Positions 1 to 8,617 are shown, numbered from the stretch's first letter. The stretch is 64,000 nt of DNA from Streptomyces sp. SLBN-31 (GCF_006715395.1 NZ_VFNC01000001.1:3100001-3164000); one strand, 5' to 3'. The notes: generated by a model from the letters alone, not told the origin. Program-made: numbers and translations.

Positions 1-1
1 C

Positions 2-541
2 CTGAACGTCCTGTCCATCGGGGCCTCGTACGGCGTCGTGGTGGCCGTCTTCCAGTGGGGCTGGGGCGGCCCCGCGCTGGGCGTCAACGGCAAGGTGCCC
101 ATCGAGAGCTACGTGCCGATGATGATGTTCGCCATCATCTTCGGACTGAGCATGGACTACGAGATCTTCCTGCTCTCCCGCGTCCACGAGGCCTGGCTGC
201 GCACCGGGGACGCCAAGGCCTCGGTCGCCCACGCGCTCGAGATCACCGCCCGGGTGATCACCTGCGCCGCCCTGATCATGGTGAGCGTCTTCGCGGCCTT
301 CATCGTCAGCGACAACATCGTGGTCAAGATGCTCGGACTGGGCCTCGCCGTGAGCGTGCTGATCGACGCGACGGTGGTGCGCCTGCTGATGGTGCCGGCC
401 GTGATGACCCTGCTGGGGCAGCGTGCCTGGTGGACGCCGCACTGGCTCGACCGGATCCTGCCGCACATCGACGCCGAGGGCGACCAGGAGCGGGCCGCGG
501 CCCAGGAGGACGTCAGCGGCCGTCCGAGGACCCGGGCGTGA
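2..541 (+). CDS. MMPL-family transporter, C-terminal part (5' end outside window)
   Basis: The reading frame is open from the first base of the window to a TGA at 541, so the start lies upstream. The visible 179 residues contain several hydrophobic segments and the motif SMDYEIFLLSR, which is typical of the second RND/MMPL half-module of actinobacterial MmpL lipid or drug exporters. A polar, charged tail of about 40 residues follows the last membrane segment. Substrate unknown. The last 29 bases overlap the 3' end of the convergent phosphatase gene, so the two transcripts must run into each other. Confidence 0.85.
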   Translation: MNVLSIGASYGVVVAVFQWGWGGPALGVNGKVPIESYVPMMMFAIIFGLSMDYEIFLLSRVHEAWLRTGDAKASVAHALEITARVITCAALIMVSVFAAFIVSDNIVVKMLGLGLAVSVLIDATVVRLLMVPAVMTLLGQRAWWTPHWLDRILPHIDAEGDQERAAAQEDVSGRPRTRA

Positions 542-1622
542 GGACGAGCATCGTGACGTCGTCCGCGACGTCGGGGCAGTAGCGGACGAGATCCGTCCAC
601 ACCCGCTGGGCCAGCACCGCCGGGTCGCTATCGGCCAGGGCCGCGAGGCGGTCGGGCAGCGGGTAGAAGGTGCCCTCGCCGTCCCGCGCCTCGCTCACCC
701 CGTCCGACGCCAGGAACAGACTGTTCCCGGTTTCCAGCCGCAAGGTGAGCCCGGCGGGCCGGCCGCCGTCGGGCAGGCCGAGCCCGAGCGGCGTCCACGC
801 GGAGAGCTCGACCTCGGTGGCCTCCCGCCCGCGCAGCAGCAGGGGCGCCGGATGCCCGCAGGAGACCAGCCGCACCGAGCGCGCGTCCCGGGAGAACTCC
901 AGCAGCACGGCGGTCGCGAACAGTTCGGCGTACCGCGACGACGCGGAGTCCGCCACCAGCCTGCGGTCGAGCCGGGCGGCGACCGACTCCAGGTCCGGCT
1001 GGTCCAGGACCGCCTCCCGGAAGGCCCCCAGCAGCGAGGCCACCGTGGAGACCGCCGACAGCCCGTGCCCCTGCACGTCGCCGAGCACGGCCCGCACACC
1101 GTAGGGCCCCTCGCGCACGTCGAAGAAGTCGCCGCCCACCAGGGTCCCGCGCTGCGCGGCCCGGTACAGCCCGGCGCAGCGCACCGCGCCGACGCGCTCC
1201 GGCAGCGGCGGCACGACCGCGCGCTGCGCCGCCTCGGCGACCGTGCGCTCCAGGTCCAGCTGGGCGTCGCGGCGACTGCGCACGTACGACACGAACACGC
1301 TCAGCCCGGCGACGAAGAGGATGGTCAGCAGGTCGGTGTTGCCGGGCTTGTCGAGCTGGAAGGCCGGCACGTTGAGCACGGCGACCACGGCGGCGCCGAG
1401 GACCGCGGTCGCCCAGGGACCGTACGACAGAACCGCCAGGGGCGGGATCGCGCCCAGCAGGAACCCGATGTCGAGCGGGTCGGGGCTGATCAGCGTCGCC
1501 GTGCACACGCCCGCGATCAGGACGACCGGCAGGGCCTTCACCCACCACGGCGGCGGCGCGCCCCGCAGCCAGCCCCGCCGGCCACGGTCCCGGCGCGCCG
1601 TCACTGCGGTCACCCTCTTCAC
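513..1622 (-). CDS. Membrane-anchored PP2C/SpoIIE-type serine phosphatase
   Basis: 369 residues. Hydrophobic segments at about 29-46, 52-85 and 97-114 form an N-terminal membrane module. A linker of about 30 residues leads to a PPM/SpoIIE phosphatase domain from about 145 to the end. The metal-binding signatures are present: GGDFFD (163-168), GDVQGHG (181-187) and a C-terminal DDVTMLV. Such proteins dephosphorylate anti-anti-sigma factors (STAS proteins) in partner switching; the actual partner is not in sight. The start is the GTG at 1622 because TAGGAG sits about 7 nt upstream; a second in-frame GTG 9 nt further in is possible. It is the first of four PP2C-type phosphatases in the window. 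Confidence 0.85.
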   Translation of the reverse strand: MKRVTAVTARRDRGRRGWLRGAPPPWWVKALPVVLIAGVCTATLISPDPLDIGFLLGAIPPLAVLSYGPWATAVLGAAVVAVLNVPAFQLDKPGNTDLLTILFVAGLSVFVSYVRSRRDAQLDLERTVAEAAQRAVVPPLPERVGAVRCAGLYRAAQRGTLVGGDFFDVREGPYGVRAVLGDVQGHGLSAVSTVASLLGAFREAVLDQPDLESVAARLDRRLVADSASSRYAELFATAVLLEFSRDARSVRLVSCGHPAPLLLRGREATEVELSAWTPLGLGLPDGGRPAGLTLRLETGNSLFLASDGVSEARDGEGTFYPLPDRLAALADSDPAVLAQRVWTDLVRYCPDVADDVTMLVLTPGSSDGR

Positions 1623-1694
1623 ACCACCACGCTCCTACGGCGGGGCGGTGAGCGCATGCCGGAGGCGCCGGGCAGGGGACGGGCCGATGCCTCG

Positions 1695-2588
1695 TCAGCC
1701 GGTGCGGCCGTCCAGCAGGGCCTCGGCCTCGGCCAGGATCTCGGTGACCCGCAGCCCGAACGCCGCGTCGCAGGCGTGCGGCCGGCCGGTGCCGACGGCC
1801 GTCAGCAGGGCGTCGGTGGCGTGGACCAGAGCGGTGACGGCGCCTTCGTCACCGGTGGGCAGCACGGCCACGCCCGACTCGCCGCGCAGTTCGACGGTGG
1901 CCCCCGCGGCCGCGGGCGGCGCCGACAGGCTGAGGGTGACGGTGCTGGACGCGCCGCCGGCGTGGTCGAGGACCAGGTGGACGGTGTCACCGGGGCCCGG
2001 TGCCGCGGCCGCCACCCGGCGCGCGTCCCCGAGGACGGGCAGCAGTACGGACAGCGCATGGGGACCCACGTCCCACAGCGCGCCCTTCTCCCGCCGCCAC
2101 GGCGAGGCGGCGAACGGGCTGTCGCTGCCGCTGCCGTACAGCGATCCCAGCCACTGAGCCCGCGCGGTGAACCAGCCGCCCGTCTCCTCCTGCGCGGATA
2201 TCCACGCCTCGGTCTCCGTGACGAAGCGGCTGGTGAAGAAGACGACCGAGGCGACCTGGGCCTCGCGTACGGCGTCGACGACGGCCCGCCCCTGCTCCAC
2301 CGTCGTCGCCAGCGGCTTGTCCAGCAGCAGATGGCGGCCCGCCCGCGCCGCGCGCACAGCGAGTTCCGCCTGCACGGCCGGCGGCAGTGCCACGGCCACG
2401 GCGTCCACGTCGGCGAACAGCGCGTCGACGTCGTCGTAGGCACGGGTGCCGAACCGGTCGGCGAGTTCCTTCGCGGCCGACGGACGGCGCCCCCACACCC
2501 CGGCGAAGTCCACCGCGGCATGCTCGCTCAGGGCGGGCGCGTGTGCCATGGCCGCCCAGGGGCCGGTACCGAGCAGTCCGATGCGCAT
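1695..2588 (-). CDS. Gfo/Idh/MocA-family NAD(P)-dependent oxidoreductase
   Basis: 297 residues. The N-terminal dinucleotide fold starts immediately with GLLGTGPWA, and the family's EKP-like motif appears as DKPLA after the fourth strand. The C-terminal alpha/beta domain is of normal size. Family members oxidise or reduce sugars, inositols or related polyols; the substrate cannot be read here. The frame is open further upstream, but the ATG at 2588 is chosen because GGAGAGG lies about 8 nt before it and the Rossmann motif begins right after it. Divergent from the aldo/keto reductase gene, with about 220 bp between. Confidence 0.85.
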   Translation of the reverse strand: MRIGLLGTGPWAAMAHAPALSEHAAVDFAGVWGRRPSAAKELADRFGTRAYDDVDALFADVDAVAVALPPAVQAELAVRAARAGRHLLLDKPLATTVEQGRAVVDAVREAQVASVVFFTSRFVTETEAWISAQEETGGWFTARAQWLGSLYGSGSDSPFAASPWRREKGALWDVGPHALSVLLPVLGDARRVAAAAPGPGDTVHLVLDHAGGASSTVTLSLSAPPAAAGATVELRGESGVAVLPTGDEGAVTALVHATDALLTAVGTGRPHACDAAFGLRVTEILAEAEALLDGRTG

Positions 2589-2806
2589 GCCGCCGCCTCT
2601 CCGCCGTGCCGCCCTCGTGGCGGCCGTCCGGCAGCGAGCGTCGCACACCGACCTGCGGGGCGCGCAAGCGTGTCGACGCATGCCGCCATTCAGCGCCCCG
2701 GCTGCTGAATCCGTTCTCTTTCCTCTATTGGACCTCCGACCCGGGGCGGTCCAGGCTGGAGGTGTTTCGGTACCGCCCTCACCCAGGTGAAAGAGGTCAC
2801 GACCAC

Positions 2807-3664
2807 ATGCACACCCGCCGCATCGGGGACGTCGAGGTCAGCGCGATCGGGCTGGGCGGGATGCCCATGTCGATCGAGGGCAGGCCGGACGAGGCACGCT
2901 CCCTGGCCACCATCCACGCCGCCCTGGACGCCGGCGTGACCCTGATCGACACCGCGGACGCCTACCACCGGGACGCCCACGAGGTCGGCCACAACGAAAC
3001 GCTGATCGCCAAGGCCCTCGCCTCCCACGACCGGGGCAAGGACGTCCTGGTCGCCACCAAGGGGGGGCATCTGCGGCCCGGCGACGGCAGTTGGACCCTC
3101 GACGGCAGCCCGCGGTACCTCAAGGAGGCCTGTGAGGGGTCCCTGCGCCGGCTGGGCGTGGAGGCCATCGGGCTCTACCAGTTCCACCGCCCCGACCCGA
3201 GGGTGCCGTACGCCGAGTCCGTCGGTGCGATCCGCGACCTGCTGGACGAGGGCAAGATCCGCATGGCGGGCATCTCCAACGCCGATCCGCAGCAGATCAG
3301 GCAGGCCCAGGAGATCCTCGGCGGCCGGCTGGTCTCCGTGCAGAACCAGTTCTCCCCGGCGTTCCGCTCCAGCGAGCCCGAACTGGAGCTGTGCGACGAG
3401 CTCGGCATCGCCTTCCTGCCCTGGAGCCCGCTCGGCGGCATCTCCCGAGCGGGTGAACTGGGCTCCGCCTACGCGCCGTTCGCCCGTGTCGCCGAGGCGC
3501 ACGGGGTGAGCCCGCAGCGCGTGTGCCTGGCCTGGATGCTCGCCAAGTCCCCGGTCGTCGTACCCATTCCGGGCGCCAGCCGCCCGGAGACGATCCTCGA
3601 CTCCCTCGCCGCCACCGACCTCGAACTCGGCTCCGAGGAACTCGCCCGGCTCGACGCCGTCTGA
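2807..3664 (+). CDS. Aldo/keto reductase
   Basis: 285 residues of a single (beta/alpha)8 barrel. The catalytic tetrad is visible as D48, Y53, K85 and H127 (contexts DTADAYH, VATKGG, QFHRPDP). The C-terminal phosphate-binding region contains PIPGASRPE, the usual NADPH-binding signature. It resembles the actinobacterial group often annotated as oxidoreductases of unknown substrate. ATG 2807 is preceded by AAGAGG about 10 nt upstream. Possibly co-regulated with the divergent Gfo/Idh/MocA gene, since both are sugar or carbonyl-type oxidoreductases; that link is inference. Confidence 0.9.
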   Translation: MHTRRIGDVEVSAIGLGGMPMSIEGRPDEARSLATIHAALDAGVTLIDTADAYHRDAHEVGHNETLIAKALASHDRGKDVLVATKGGHLRPGDGSWTLDGSPRYLKEACEGSLRRLGVEAIGLYQFHRPDPRVPYAESVGAIRDLLDEGKIRMAGISNADPQQIRQAQEILGGRLVSVQNQFSPAFRSSEPELELCDELGIAFLPWSPLGGISRAGELGSAYAPFARVAEAHGVSPQRVCLAWMLAKSPVVVPIPGASRPETILDSLAATDLELGSEELARLDAV

Positions 3665-3693
3665 CACCCGGTCACCACGGAGGACTCCCACCG

Positions 3694-3941
3694 ATGGCGT
3701 CGTCGTCGGAAAGACCCCTCGACCACAGCTACCGCGACGAACACCCCGTCCGAACCCTCGGACACCCCGGCTGCTGCGCGGCCGGACCACGTTCGTGGTG
3801 GCGCACCGGCTGTCCACCGTGCGGGGCGCGGACCGGATCGTCGTGATGGGCGACGGCCGTATCCTGGAGACCGGGACGCACGAGGAACTCCTGAGCCGCG
3901 GCGGGGCGTACACGCACCTGCACGGCGGACAGGTCGCCTGA
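3694..3941 (+). pseudogene. ABC exporter remnant (internal deletion, ends only)
   Basis: A good ribosome site (GGAGG) and ATG at 3694 begin about 22 codons ([20 protein letters not shown]...) that look like the N-terminus of an actinobacterial ABC exporter half-transporter. Around 3758-3770 the frame changes and the sequence continues, in another frame, as the last 55 or so codons of an ABC nucleotide-binding domain: [13 protein letters not shown] (H-loop), [19 protein letters not shown], stop at 3941. Start and end are out of frame (248 nt). The central roughly 500 codons (membrane domain, Walker A, signature, Walker B) are gone. This is a large internal deletion of a formerly intact gene directly downstream of the aldo/keto reductase gene. 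Confidence 0.8.
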
Positions 3942-3962
3942 CCCGCGGCGGCGCCGCCCGGC

Positions 3963-4301
3963 TCAGGCGGCGCTGCTGCGCGGCACCCGGTGCGGGCAGA
4001 CCGCGTCGTGGGCGGTGCCCAGGCTCGTCCACCAGCGTTCGCAGCACGCCGCGTCCAGGTTCTCCCGGACGATATCGTCGGCGGCCGAACGCGCGGGCCG
4101 GTGCCGCCCGGCATCGGCCGTGCGCAGTTCCCCGATGAGTGTCTCCCGTACGACGGCGATCAGCGGGACCACCGCCGCGGCGGCGCAAAGGAACACGGCC
4201 CACAGCGGACCGCCGCCGCGGTACTCGAGGGCTGTTGTGCAGGTGAGCCCGCCGCTGGTGGCGAGGTACAGGGCGCAGAGGAGGCGGCCGGATCCGTTCA
4301 T
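3963..4301 (-). CDS. Small membrane protein of unknown function
   Basis: 112 residues from ATG 4301, which has GGTGA about 6 nt upstream; a GTG three codons earlier (4310) is the alternative. Two hydrophobic stretches near residues 5-20 and 30-50 are followed by a polar C-terminal half with paired cysteines (AACCERWW) and a further cysteine near the end. No family recognised. It converges on the ABC-exporter pseudogene with a 21-bp gap and is divergent from the DUF5133 gene. Confidence 0.55.
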   Translation of the reverse strand: MNGSGRLLCALYLATSGGLTCTTALEYRGGGPLWAVFLCAAAAVVPLIAVVRETLIGELRTADAGRHRPARSAADDIVRENLDAACCERWWTSLGTAHDAVCPHRVPRSSAA

Positions 4302-4470
4302 GATGGTCACCGTTCGTGCCGGGAAGGTTGCTCTCCGTACAACGATCCGCAGCGGCCGGGGAACCGGATCGGGGGCGATATTGCGTCAATTGTGATACGA
4401 GTGACTGCGGATGGGATTGAGTCCGCTCCGTTCGGGAACACGAGGCGAAAACCGAGAGAAGGGTGTTTTC

Positions 4471-4722
4471 GTGCTCGTTGCGGACCCGAAGGCCGTCAGA
4501 ACGCTGCTCACCCGCTACGCGTCGCTGCGCATCGCGCAGGCCGAACGCAGCACACCGCGTACGACACGGGAGTTGGCGGACGTCAGCCGCAGGCTGTGCG
4601 CCATGACGGGAACCACCGACGTGCGGGAAGCGATCGAGCGGGCCGATGCCCTGCTCAGCGCGGCGCGGCGGATGAGGGGTGGGAGCGGCTGCGGCGAGGA
4701 CTGCGTGTCGCACGCCGCCTGA
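4471..4722 (+). CDS. DUF5133-type small Streptomyces protein
   Basis: 83 residues, GTG start at 4471 with GAAGGG about 8 nt upstream. The pattern (LVADPKAVRTLLTRYASLR, then a run of variable length, then DVSRRLCAMTGTTDVREAIERADALL) fits the DUF5133 family, short helical proteins almost restricted to Streptomyces and often present in many copies, some associated with regulation of secondary metabolism or development. The molecular function is unknown. Upstream sequence 4370-4410 is less GC-rich than its surroundings and probably holds the promoter. Confidence 0.7.
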   Translation: MLVADPKAVRTLLTRYASLRIAQAERSTPRTTRELADVSRRLCAMTGTTDVREAIERADALLSAARRMRGGSGCGEDCVSHAA

Positions 4723-4737
4723 CGGAGCGCGGCCGCC

Positions 4738-5706
4738 TCAGGCGTGCCCGCCCGCTAGGGCCGCGCGTCTGTGGAACGCGGCGCGGTACGCCTGCGGGGT
4801 GGTGCCGACCACCCGGCGGAACCGCTCGCGGAACGCCGTCGGTGAGCCGAACCCCGCCTGCTGCGCGATCCGCTCGATCGGACGGTCGCTGTTCTCCAGC
4901 AGGTACTGGGCCCGCCGCACCCGGGCCCGCAGCAGCCACTGCAGCGGTGTCGTCCCCGTCTGCTCGCGGAAGCGCCGGCTGAAGGTGCGCTCGCCCATTC
5001 CGGAGCGCGCCGCCATCGCACCCAGGGTGATGTCGCCCGCCAGGTTGTCCTCGATCCACTCCAGGACCGGTTCGAGGGTCGAGCCGCGTGGCACCGGGGG
5101 CTGCTCGTGGACGATGAACTGGGCCTGTCCGCCCTCCCGTTCGAGGGGCATCACGCACATGCGGGCCGCGTCCGCGGCCACCGCCGAGCCGAGGTCCCGG
5201 CGGATCATGTGCAGGCACATGTCCAGGGCCGCCGCGGCGCCGGCCGAGGTGAGGATCTGGCCGTTGTCGACGTAGAGCACGTCCGGCTCGACCCGGACCT
5301 CGGGGTGGCGGCGCGCGAGGTCGGCGGCCGCCATCCAGTGCGTGGTGGCGCGCAGACCGTCCAGCAGCCCCGTCTCCGCCAGCACGAACGCGCCCGCGCA
5401 CACCGACGCGATGCGTGTGCCCGCGGCGGCCGCCCGGCGCAGCGCCGCCAGTACGGGCTCCGGCGTCGGTCCGGCTCCAGGCGCCCGGCCCGGCACGACG
5501 ATCGTGTCGGCGTCCGCCAGGGCGTCCAGTCCCCGGTCCACCCGCAGCACCAGACCGTCCCCCAGCACTTCCGGGGACTCGGCGCACACCCGCACCCGGT
5601 AGGGACGGCGGCCGTCCGGCAGCCGCGCCCAGTCGAACACCTGCATGGGCGCCGCCAGATCGAACGGCACCACCTGGTCGAGCGCGAGGATCGCAACGGA
5701 GTGCAT
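4738..5706 (-). CDS. GlxA-family transcriptional regulator (DJ-1/PfpI domain + AraC HTH)
   Basis: 322 residues. The first 190 or so form a class I amidotransferase-like DJ-1/PfpI domain with the nucleophile-elbow cysteine in SVCAGAFVLAETGLLDG. The rest is an AraC-type double helix-turn-helix (ITLGAMAARSGMGERTFSRRF; IERIAQQAGFGSPTAFRERFR). Family members regulate catabolic or resistance genes in response to unknown small ligands. ATG 5706 is chosen over an ATG four codons upstream because GGTGG lies about 7 nt before it. It is divergent from the small membrane protein at 5885, the likely target. Confidence 0.88.
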   Translation of the reverse strand: MHSVAILALDQVVPFDLAAPMQVFDWARLPDGRRPYRVRVCAESPEVLGDGLVLRVDRGLDALADADTIVVPGRAPGAGPTPEPVLAALRRAAAAGTRIASVCAGAFVLAETGLLDGLRATTHWMAAADLARRHPEVRVEPDVLYVDNGQILTSAGAAAALDMCLHMIRRDLGSAVAADAARMCVMPLEREGGQAQFIVHEQPPVPRGSTLEPVLEWIEDNLAGDITLGAMAARSGMGERTFSRRFREQTGTTPLQWLLRARVRRAQYLLENSDRPIERIAQQAGFGSPTAFRERFRRVVGTTPQAYRAAFHRRAALAGGHA

Positions 5707-5884
5707 GAAGGCCACCATAGGCGGGTTCACGCCTCGCTCATGACCTGGGCCCTTGCCCAGATGGGCTGACGAAGGCGTTGGCGGGAATCCGTTGGAACCT
5801 GTCGTTTCAGCCTCTGTGGCGGGGGCTCGAAGATCCTTAGCGTGAGCGCGGACCCGGCCACCGCACCTCTCCGAAAGGCCCCCG

Positions 5885-6334
5885 ATGACCAAGCTGCTGC
5901 TCACCCTCCATGTCCTGGCCGCCATCGTGGCCGTGGGGCCGGTGGCCGTCGCCGCGAGCATGTTCCCGCCCGCGGCCCGTCGGGCCGACGGGGAGGCGGT
6001 GCACACGGTCCGGCTGCTGCACCGAATCTGCCGGGTCTACTCCGGCATCGGCATCGCCGTGCCCGCCCTCGGTGTCGCCACGGCGGCGGCGATGGGCGTC
6101 CTGGGCAGCGGATGGCTGATCGCGTCCATCACCCTCACCGCCGTGGCGGCCGGCCTGCTGATCGCCTTCGTGCTGCCCCGCCAGGACGAACTCCTCGCGG
6201 AACTGGACGCGGGGCGGCCCGTGGAGCGGCCGCTCACCGTGCGACTCGCCATGTTCACCGGGGTGTTCAACCTGCTGTGGGCCGCCGTGACCGTGCTGAT
6301 GATCGTCCGCCCGGGTTCGACCACGGGGGCCTGA
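5885..6334 (+). CDS. Four-helix integral membrane protein (DUF2269-like)
   Basis: 149 residues with four predicted membrane segments (about 3-25, 47-72, 76-98, 118-142) and few charged residues between them. The architecture resembles the DUF2269/CopD-like small membrane proteins of actinobacteria, but no diagnostic motif was found. ATG 5885 has GAAAGG about 6 nt upstream. Transcribed away from the GlxA-type regulator across a 178-bp shared promoter region, so regulation by that protein is a reasonable inference. Confidence 0.7.
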   Translation: MTKLLLTLHVLAAIVAVGPVAVAASMFPPAARRADGEAVHTVRLLHRICRVYSGIGIAVPALGVATAAAMGVLGSGWLIASITLTAVAAGLLIAFVLPRQDELLAELDAGRPVERPLTVRLAMFTGVFNLLWAAVTVLMIVRPGSTTGA

Positions 6335-6468
6335 CCGACGGCCCGCCCCGGTCGTGGCGGCGTCCGGGGCCCGGCACTCCGGGGAATTCGCACCGCGGTG
6401 TGCCGGGGCGCTTACACTCGACAACTGTGCCCATACCTATGGGCCGGCATACGAAAGGCGCGTCGAGG

Positions 6469-6684
6469 GTGTTTCAGGATTCCCCCATCTACGACCGGCT
6501 CGTCGCCGAGCGCGGCGACATCCCCCTTCAAACCCGCAGGGAGGCCGAGCGCGTCAGCCGCGAACTGGAGTACGCGATGCGTCCGTTGTCGTCCTTCGGC
6601 GCGGGGATGACGCCCGAGCGGCCCGCGGCGCCGGGCGCGGGATGGCAGCGGACGGCGCTGCTGCCCGGCTCGCTGCCCCACTGA
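6469..6684 (+). CDS. Small conserved-looking protein facing the graspetide locus
   Basis: 71 residues from GTG 6469 (AAAGG about 10 nt upstream); in-frame ATG 6439 and GTG 6427 would add 10 to 14 residues. The sequence begins VFQDSPIYDRLVAERGD and continues with an amphipathic helix (QTRREAERVSRELEYAM), then a Pro/Gly-rich tail. No cysteines and no membrane segment. It stops 7 bp from the stop codon of the convergent ATP-grasp gene. I do not recognise a named family; short proteins starting with a similar DSPIY motif seem common in Streptomyces, but that is from memory. Confidence 0.55.
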   Translation: MFQDSPIYDRLVAERGDIPLQTRREAERVSRELEYAMRPLSSFGAGMTPERPAAPGAGWQRTALLPGSLPH

Positions 6685-6691
6685 CCGCCCC

Positions 6692-7675
6692 TCAACACAC
6701 CGAGGCGTCGGCGTCGTCGACCCGGGTGCCGGACTCCGGGCCGGGCCGGGCGAGCCACTCCGCGACGGCACGGGCGATCGGCTGGCCCGTCTCCACCTCG
6801 ACGAAGCCGAACTGCCCCGACTGGTTGCACTCGAGAAACCACCACGTCCCGTCCGCGTCCTCGGCGAAGTCGAAGGCGCCGTACGCCAGTTGCGCCCGCG
6901 CCAGGTAGGAGCGGACGGCGTCGGCGACGCGCGGCGGCACCTCGGTCGGCCGCCACGGCACGTCTCCCGGCGCGAAGCGCACGTCCACCGCGTCGGGGTC
7001 GGCGTCCGCGGCCGTCGCCTTGCGCGCCGCCAGCATGCGCTCGCCCACCACGGTCAGCCGGACGTCCGCCCGTTTGGCGACGCGCCGCTGCAGCAGGGTG
7101 GGCCCGAAGGCGACGGCGGAGAAGTCCGTGTCCGGCGCCACCCTGCTGGTCGGCACCGCCCGGGGCGGATCCTGCGGGTGCGCCCCGGAGACCGGCTTGA
7201 CCACCAGGTCCGGGTAGCGCTCCGCGAACTCCCGCGCGGCCTGCGGGAACGTCGTGATCAGCGTGGCCGGCACGGGCAGCCCGCAGTCCTGGGCCAGCCG
7301 CAGCTGCCACGGCTTGTGGCGGGCCTGCCGGGCCGCGTCCGGGTGGTTCATCCAACGGGCCCCGCTGCCACGGAGCATGCCGTACAGCGCCTGTGCGGCC
7401 TCCTCGGTCAGCCAGGCGGAGGACTGCGGAGCACGCGCGGCCGGGTCGCCCGGCCTGCGCACCCATATGGAGCGCAGGCCGGAGATGCTCACCAGCCGCC
7501 CCGCGGACTGGAGGTGGCCGCGGAAGGCCCCGTGGACGTACTCACCCGACAGCGCGACACCGCCGGGGAGGTCCGCCGGGTCCAGCCGCACCACCGGGAC
7601 CCCGGACGCGTTGAGGTGCACCACCACCATGTCGGCGGTCACATCCTCTTCACAGGTCAGGATCAGGACGGTCAT
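6692..7675 (-). CDS. tgmB: ATP-grasp ribosomal peptide maturase (TgmB)
   Basis: 327 residues. N-terminal pre-ATP-grasp fold (VLILTCEEDVTADMVVVHL), then ATP-grasp core with the nucleotide-binding lysine K160 in DLVVKPVSG, and metal ligands E282 and N284 in FLECNQSGQFGF. This matches the SAV_5884-type graspetide maturases, which use ATP to form macrolactone or macrolactam bonds between Thr/Ser/Lys and Asp/Glu side chains of a precursor peptide. The gene starts 17 nt after the stop of the precursor gene tgmA, on the same strand, so the two are translated from one mRNA. No methyltransferase gene accompanies it here. Confidence 0.9.
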   Translation of the reverse strand: MTVLILTCEEDVTADMVVVHLNASGVPVVRLDPADLPGGVALSGEYVHGAFRGHLQSAGRLVSISGLRSIWVRRPGDPAARAPQSSAWLTEEAAQALYGMLRGSGARWMNHPDAARQARHKPWQLRLAQDCGLPVPATLITTFPQAAREFAERYPDLVVKPVSGAHPQDPPRAVPTSRVAPDTDFSAVAFGPTLLQRRVAKRADVRLTVVGERMLAARKATAADADPDAVDVRFAPGDVPWRPTEVPPRVADAVRSYLARAQLAYGAFDFAEDADGTWWFLECNQSGQFGFVEVETGQPIARAVAEWLARPGPESGTRVDDADASVC

Positions 7676-7692
7676 CGTGGACGGTTCCGCGT

Positions 7693-7884
7693 TCAGTCGT
7701 CGAAGTGAGTCTTGGACCCGGCGGTGGAGGTCGTGGTCCCCAGTTCCCTCAGCAGTGCGAGGTCGCTCGCGGCGACCCGGCCGTCCATGAGCACGTTCAA
7801 CTGCAGCGCGCCGTCGTAGGCGTACGGAGTCGTGGCCTCCAACTCCACCGCCGGACGTGCGTAGTTGAGCGCGAACGGTTGCAT
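7693..7884 (-). CDS. tgmA: ATP-grasp-modified RiPP precursor peptide (TgmA)
   Basis: 63 residues. The leader begins MQPFALNYARP, the conserved recognition motif of TgmA-type precursors, and continues through a YAYDG...LMDGR segment. The presumed core is the C-terminal 15 or so residues, with T50, T51, T52, S53, T54, S57, K58 and T59 as possible donors and D62, D63 (perhaps E47) as acceptors for side-chain ester or amide links made by TgmB. GAGGGAGA sits about 6 nt before ATG 7884, one of the best ribosome sites in the window, as expected for a highly expressed precursor. Ring pattern and activity of the product are unknown. Confidence 0.88.
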   Translation of the reverse strand: MQPFALNYARPAVELEATTPYAYDGALQLNVLMDGRVAASDLALLRELGTTTSTAGSKTHFDD

Positions 7885-7968
7885 CGTGTCTCCCTCGTCG
7901 GTGCTGCGCCGACCAGGCCGTCCCCCCTCCGGGACGGCGCTGGTCCGCCGACTGCCTTGCCCTTCCAG

Positions 7969-8304
7969 TCACTTATACGAATCGAACGGGTGATTGGTTT
8001 CCTTACTCTGCGTAGTCAAGGGGGATTTGTGGCCATAGATCCCGCGAAGTGGCGCACGCAGATTGTGCAGGGCGAGGAGAAGGACGCCGATGTCGTCCAG
8101 ATATATCGGGTCGGGCAACAGGTCGGTCGGCAGTACGAAGTAGAGGACGGCCCCCCAGAAAACCCAGCGCGGCCCGGTCGGCAGACCGGCTCTGCTCAGA
8201 TCGCGCCGCGTCCGCACCAGGCGGACCAGCACGGCGACGGCCGCCGCGAGCACGAGTGCCGCGAGGACCGCGGCGATGACGATCACGGTCGTGGTCGTAT
8301 CCAC
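7969..8304 (-). CDS. DUF1232 (YkvA-type) membrane protein linked to tgmAB
   Basis: 111 residues. One strong N-terminal membrane helix (about 5-30) and a second hydrophobic segment around VFWGAVLYFVLPTDLLPDPIYLDDIGVLLLAL, which is the DUF1232 signature (P-x-D-L-[IL]-P-D). The function of DUF1232 proteins is unknown. GTG 8304 is preceded by GGAGGAAG at 6 nt. It lies 84 nt upstream of tgmA on the same strand; a role in export of, or immunity to, the modified peptide is possible but only inference from position. Confidence 0.8.
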   Translation of the reverse strand: MDTTTTVIVIAAVLAALVLAAAVAVLVRLVRTRRDLSRAGLPTGPRWVFWGAVLYFVLPTDLLPDPIYLDDIGVLLLALHNLRAPLRGIYGHKSPLTTQSKETNHPFDSYK

Positions 8305-8617
8305 GGATCTTCCTCCGTCCGGCGCGCCGAGCGGCCCGCCCCCTAGTCGGATTCCCGCATCCGCCCTTCGTACGTCCTGCCGCCGTTCCGGCCGCACGGC
8401 GGCGGTTCACACCCGGGGCACCCGAGTGACATGGTGCGGTGGTGACAGGTGGTAGTTGCACGTAACCTCGCGTCAACCGTGTCGACGGCCCCGAGAGTGC
8501 CGAACTACGCCCTCCCTCACAGCGGAGCCATTCGGGCGTTACGGCAACGGGGCTGGGGGTGCCTCTGGGGGAGTGCGTGCAGGCGTCGCGGGGCGGGCCC
8601 GACTGTCGAAACGCGCC
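8305..8617. other. Intergenic stretch, no gene seen
   Basis: 313 bp between the start of the DUF1232 gene and the end of the aldehyde-oxidoreductase gene. It must contain the promoter for the DUF1232-tgmA-tgmB unit (leftward). Short open frames on the plus strand at 8449-8671 show arginine- and proline-rich non-coding composition and run into the antisense of the next gene. No clear palindrome or terminator was identified. Confidence 0.5.

Noticed and set aside
2650..2780. ACCTCC...GGAGGT arms before the aldo/keto reductase as a MerR-type operator
   Set aside because: The spacing is too long (20 nt between 6-nt arms), there is no MerR gene nearby, and one arm coincides with a chance purine run.
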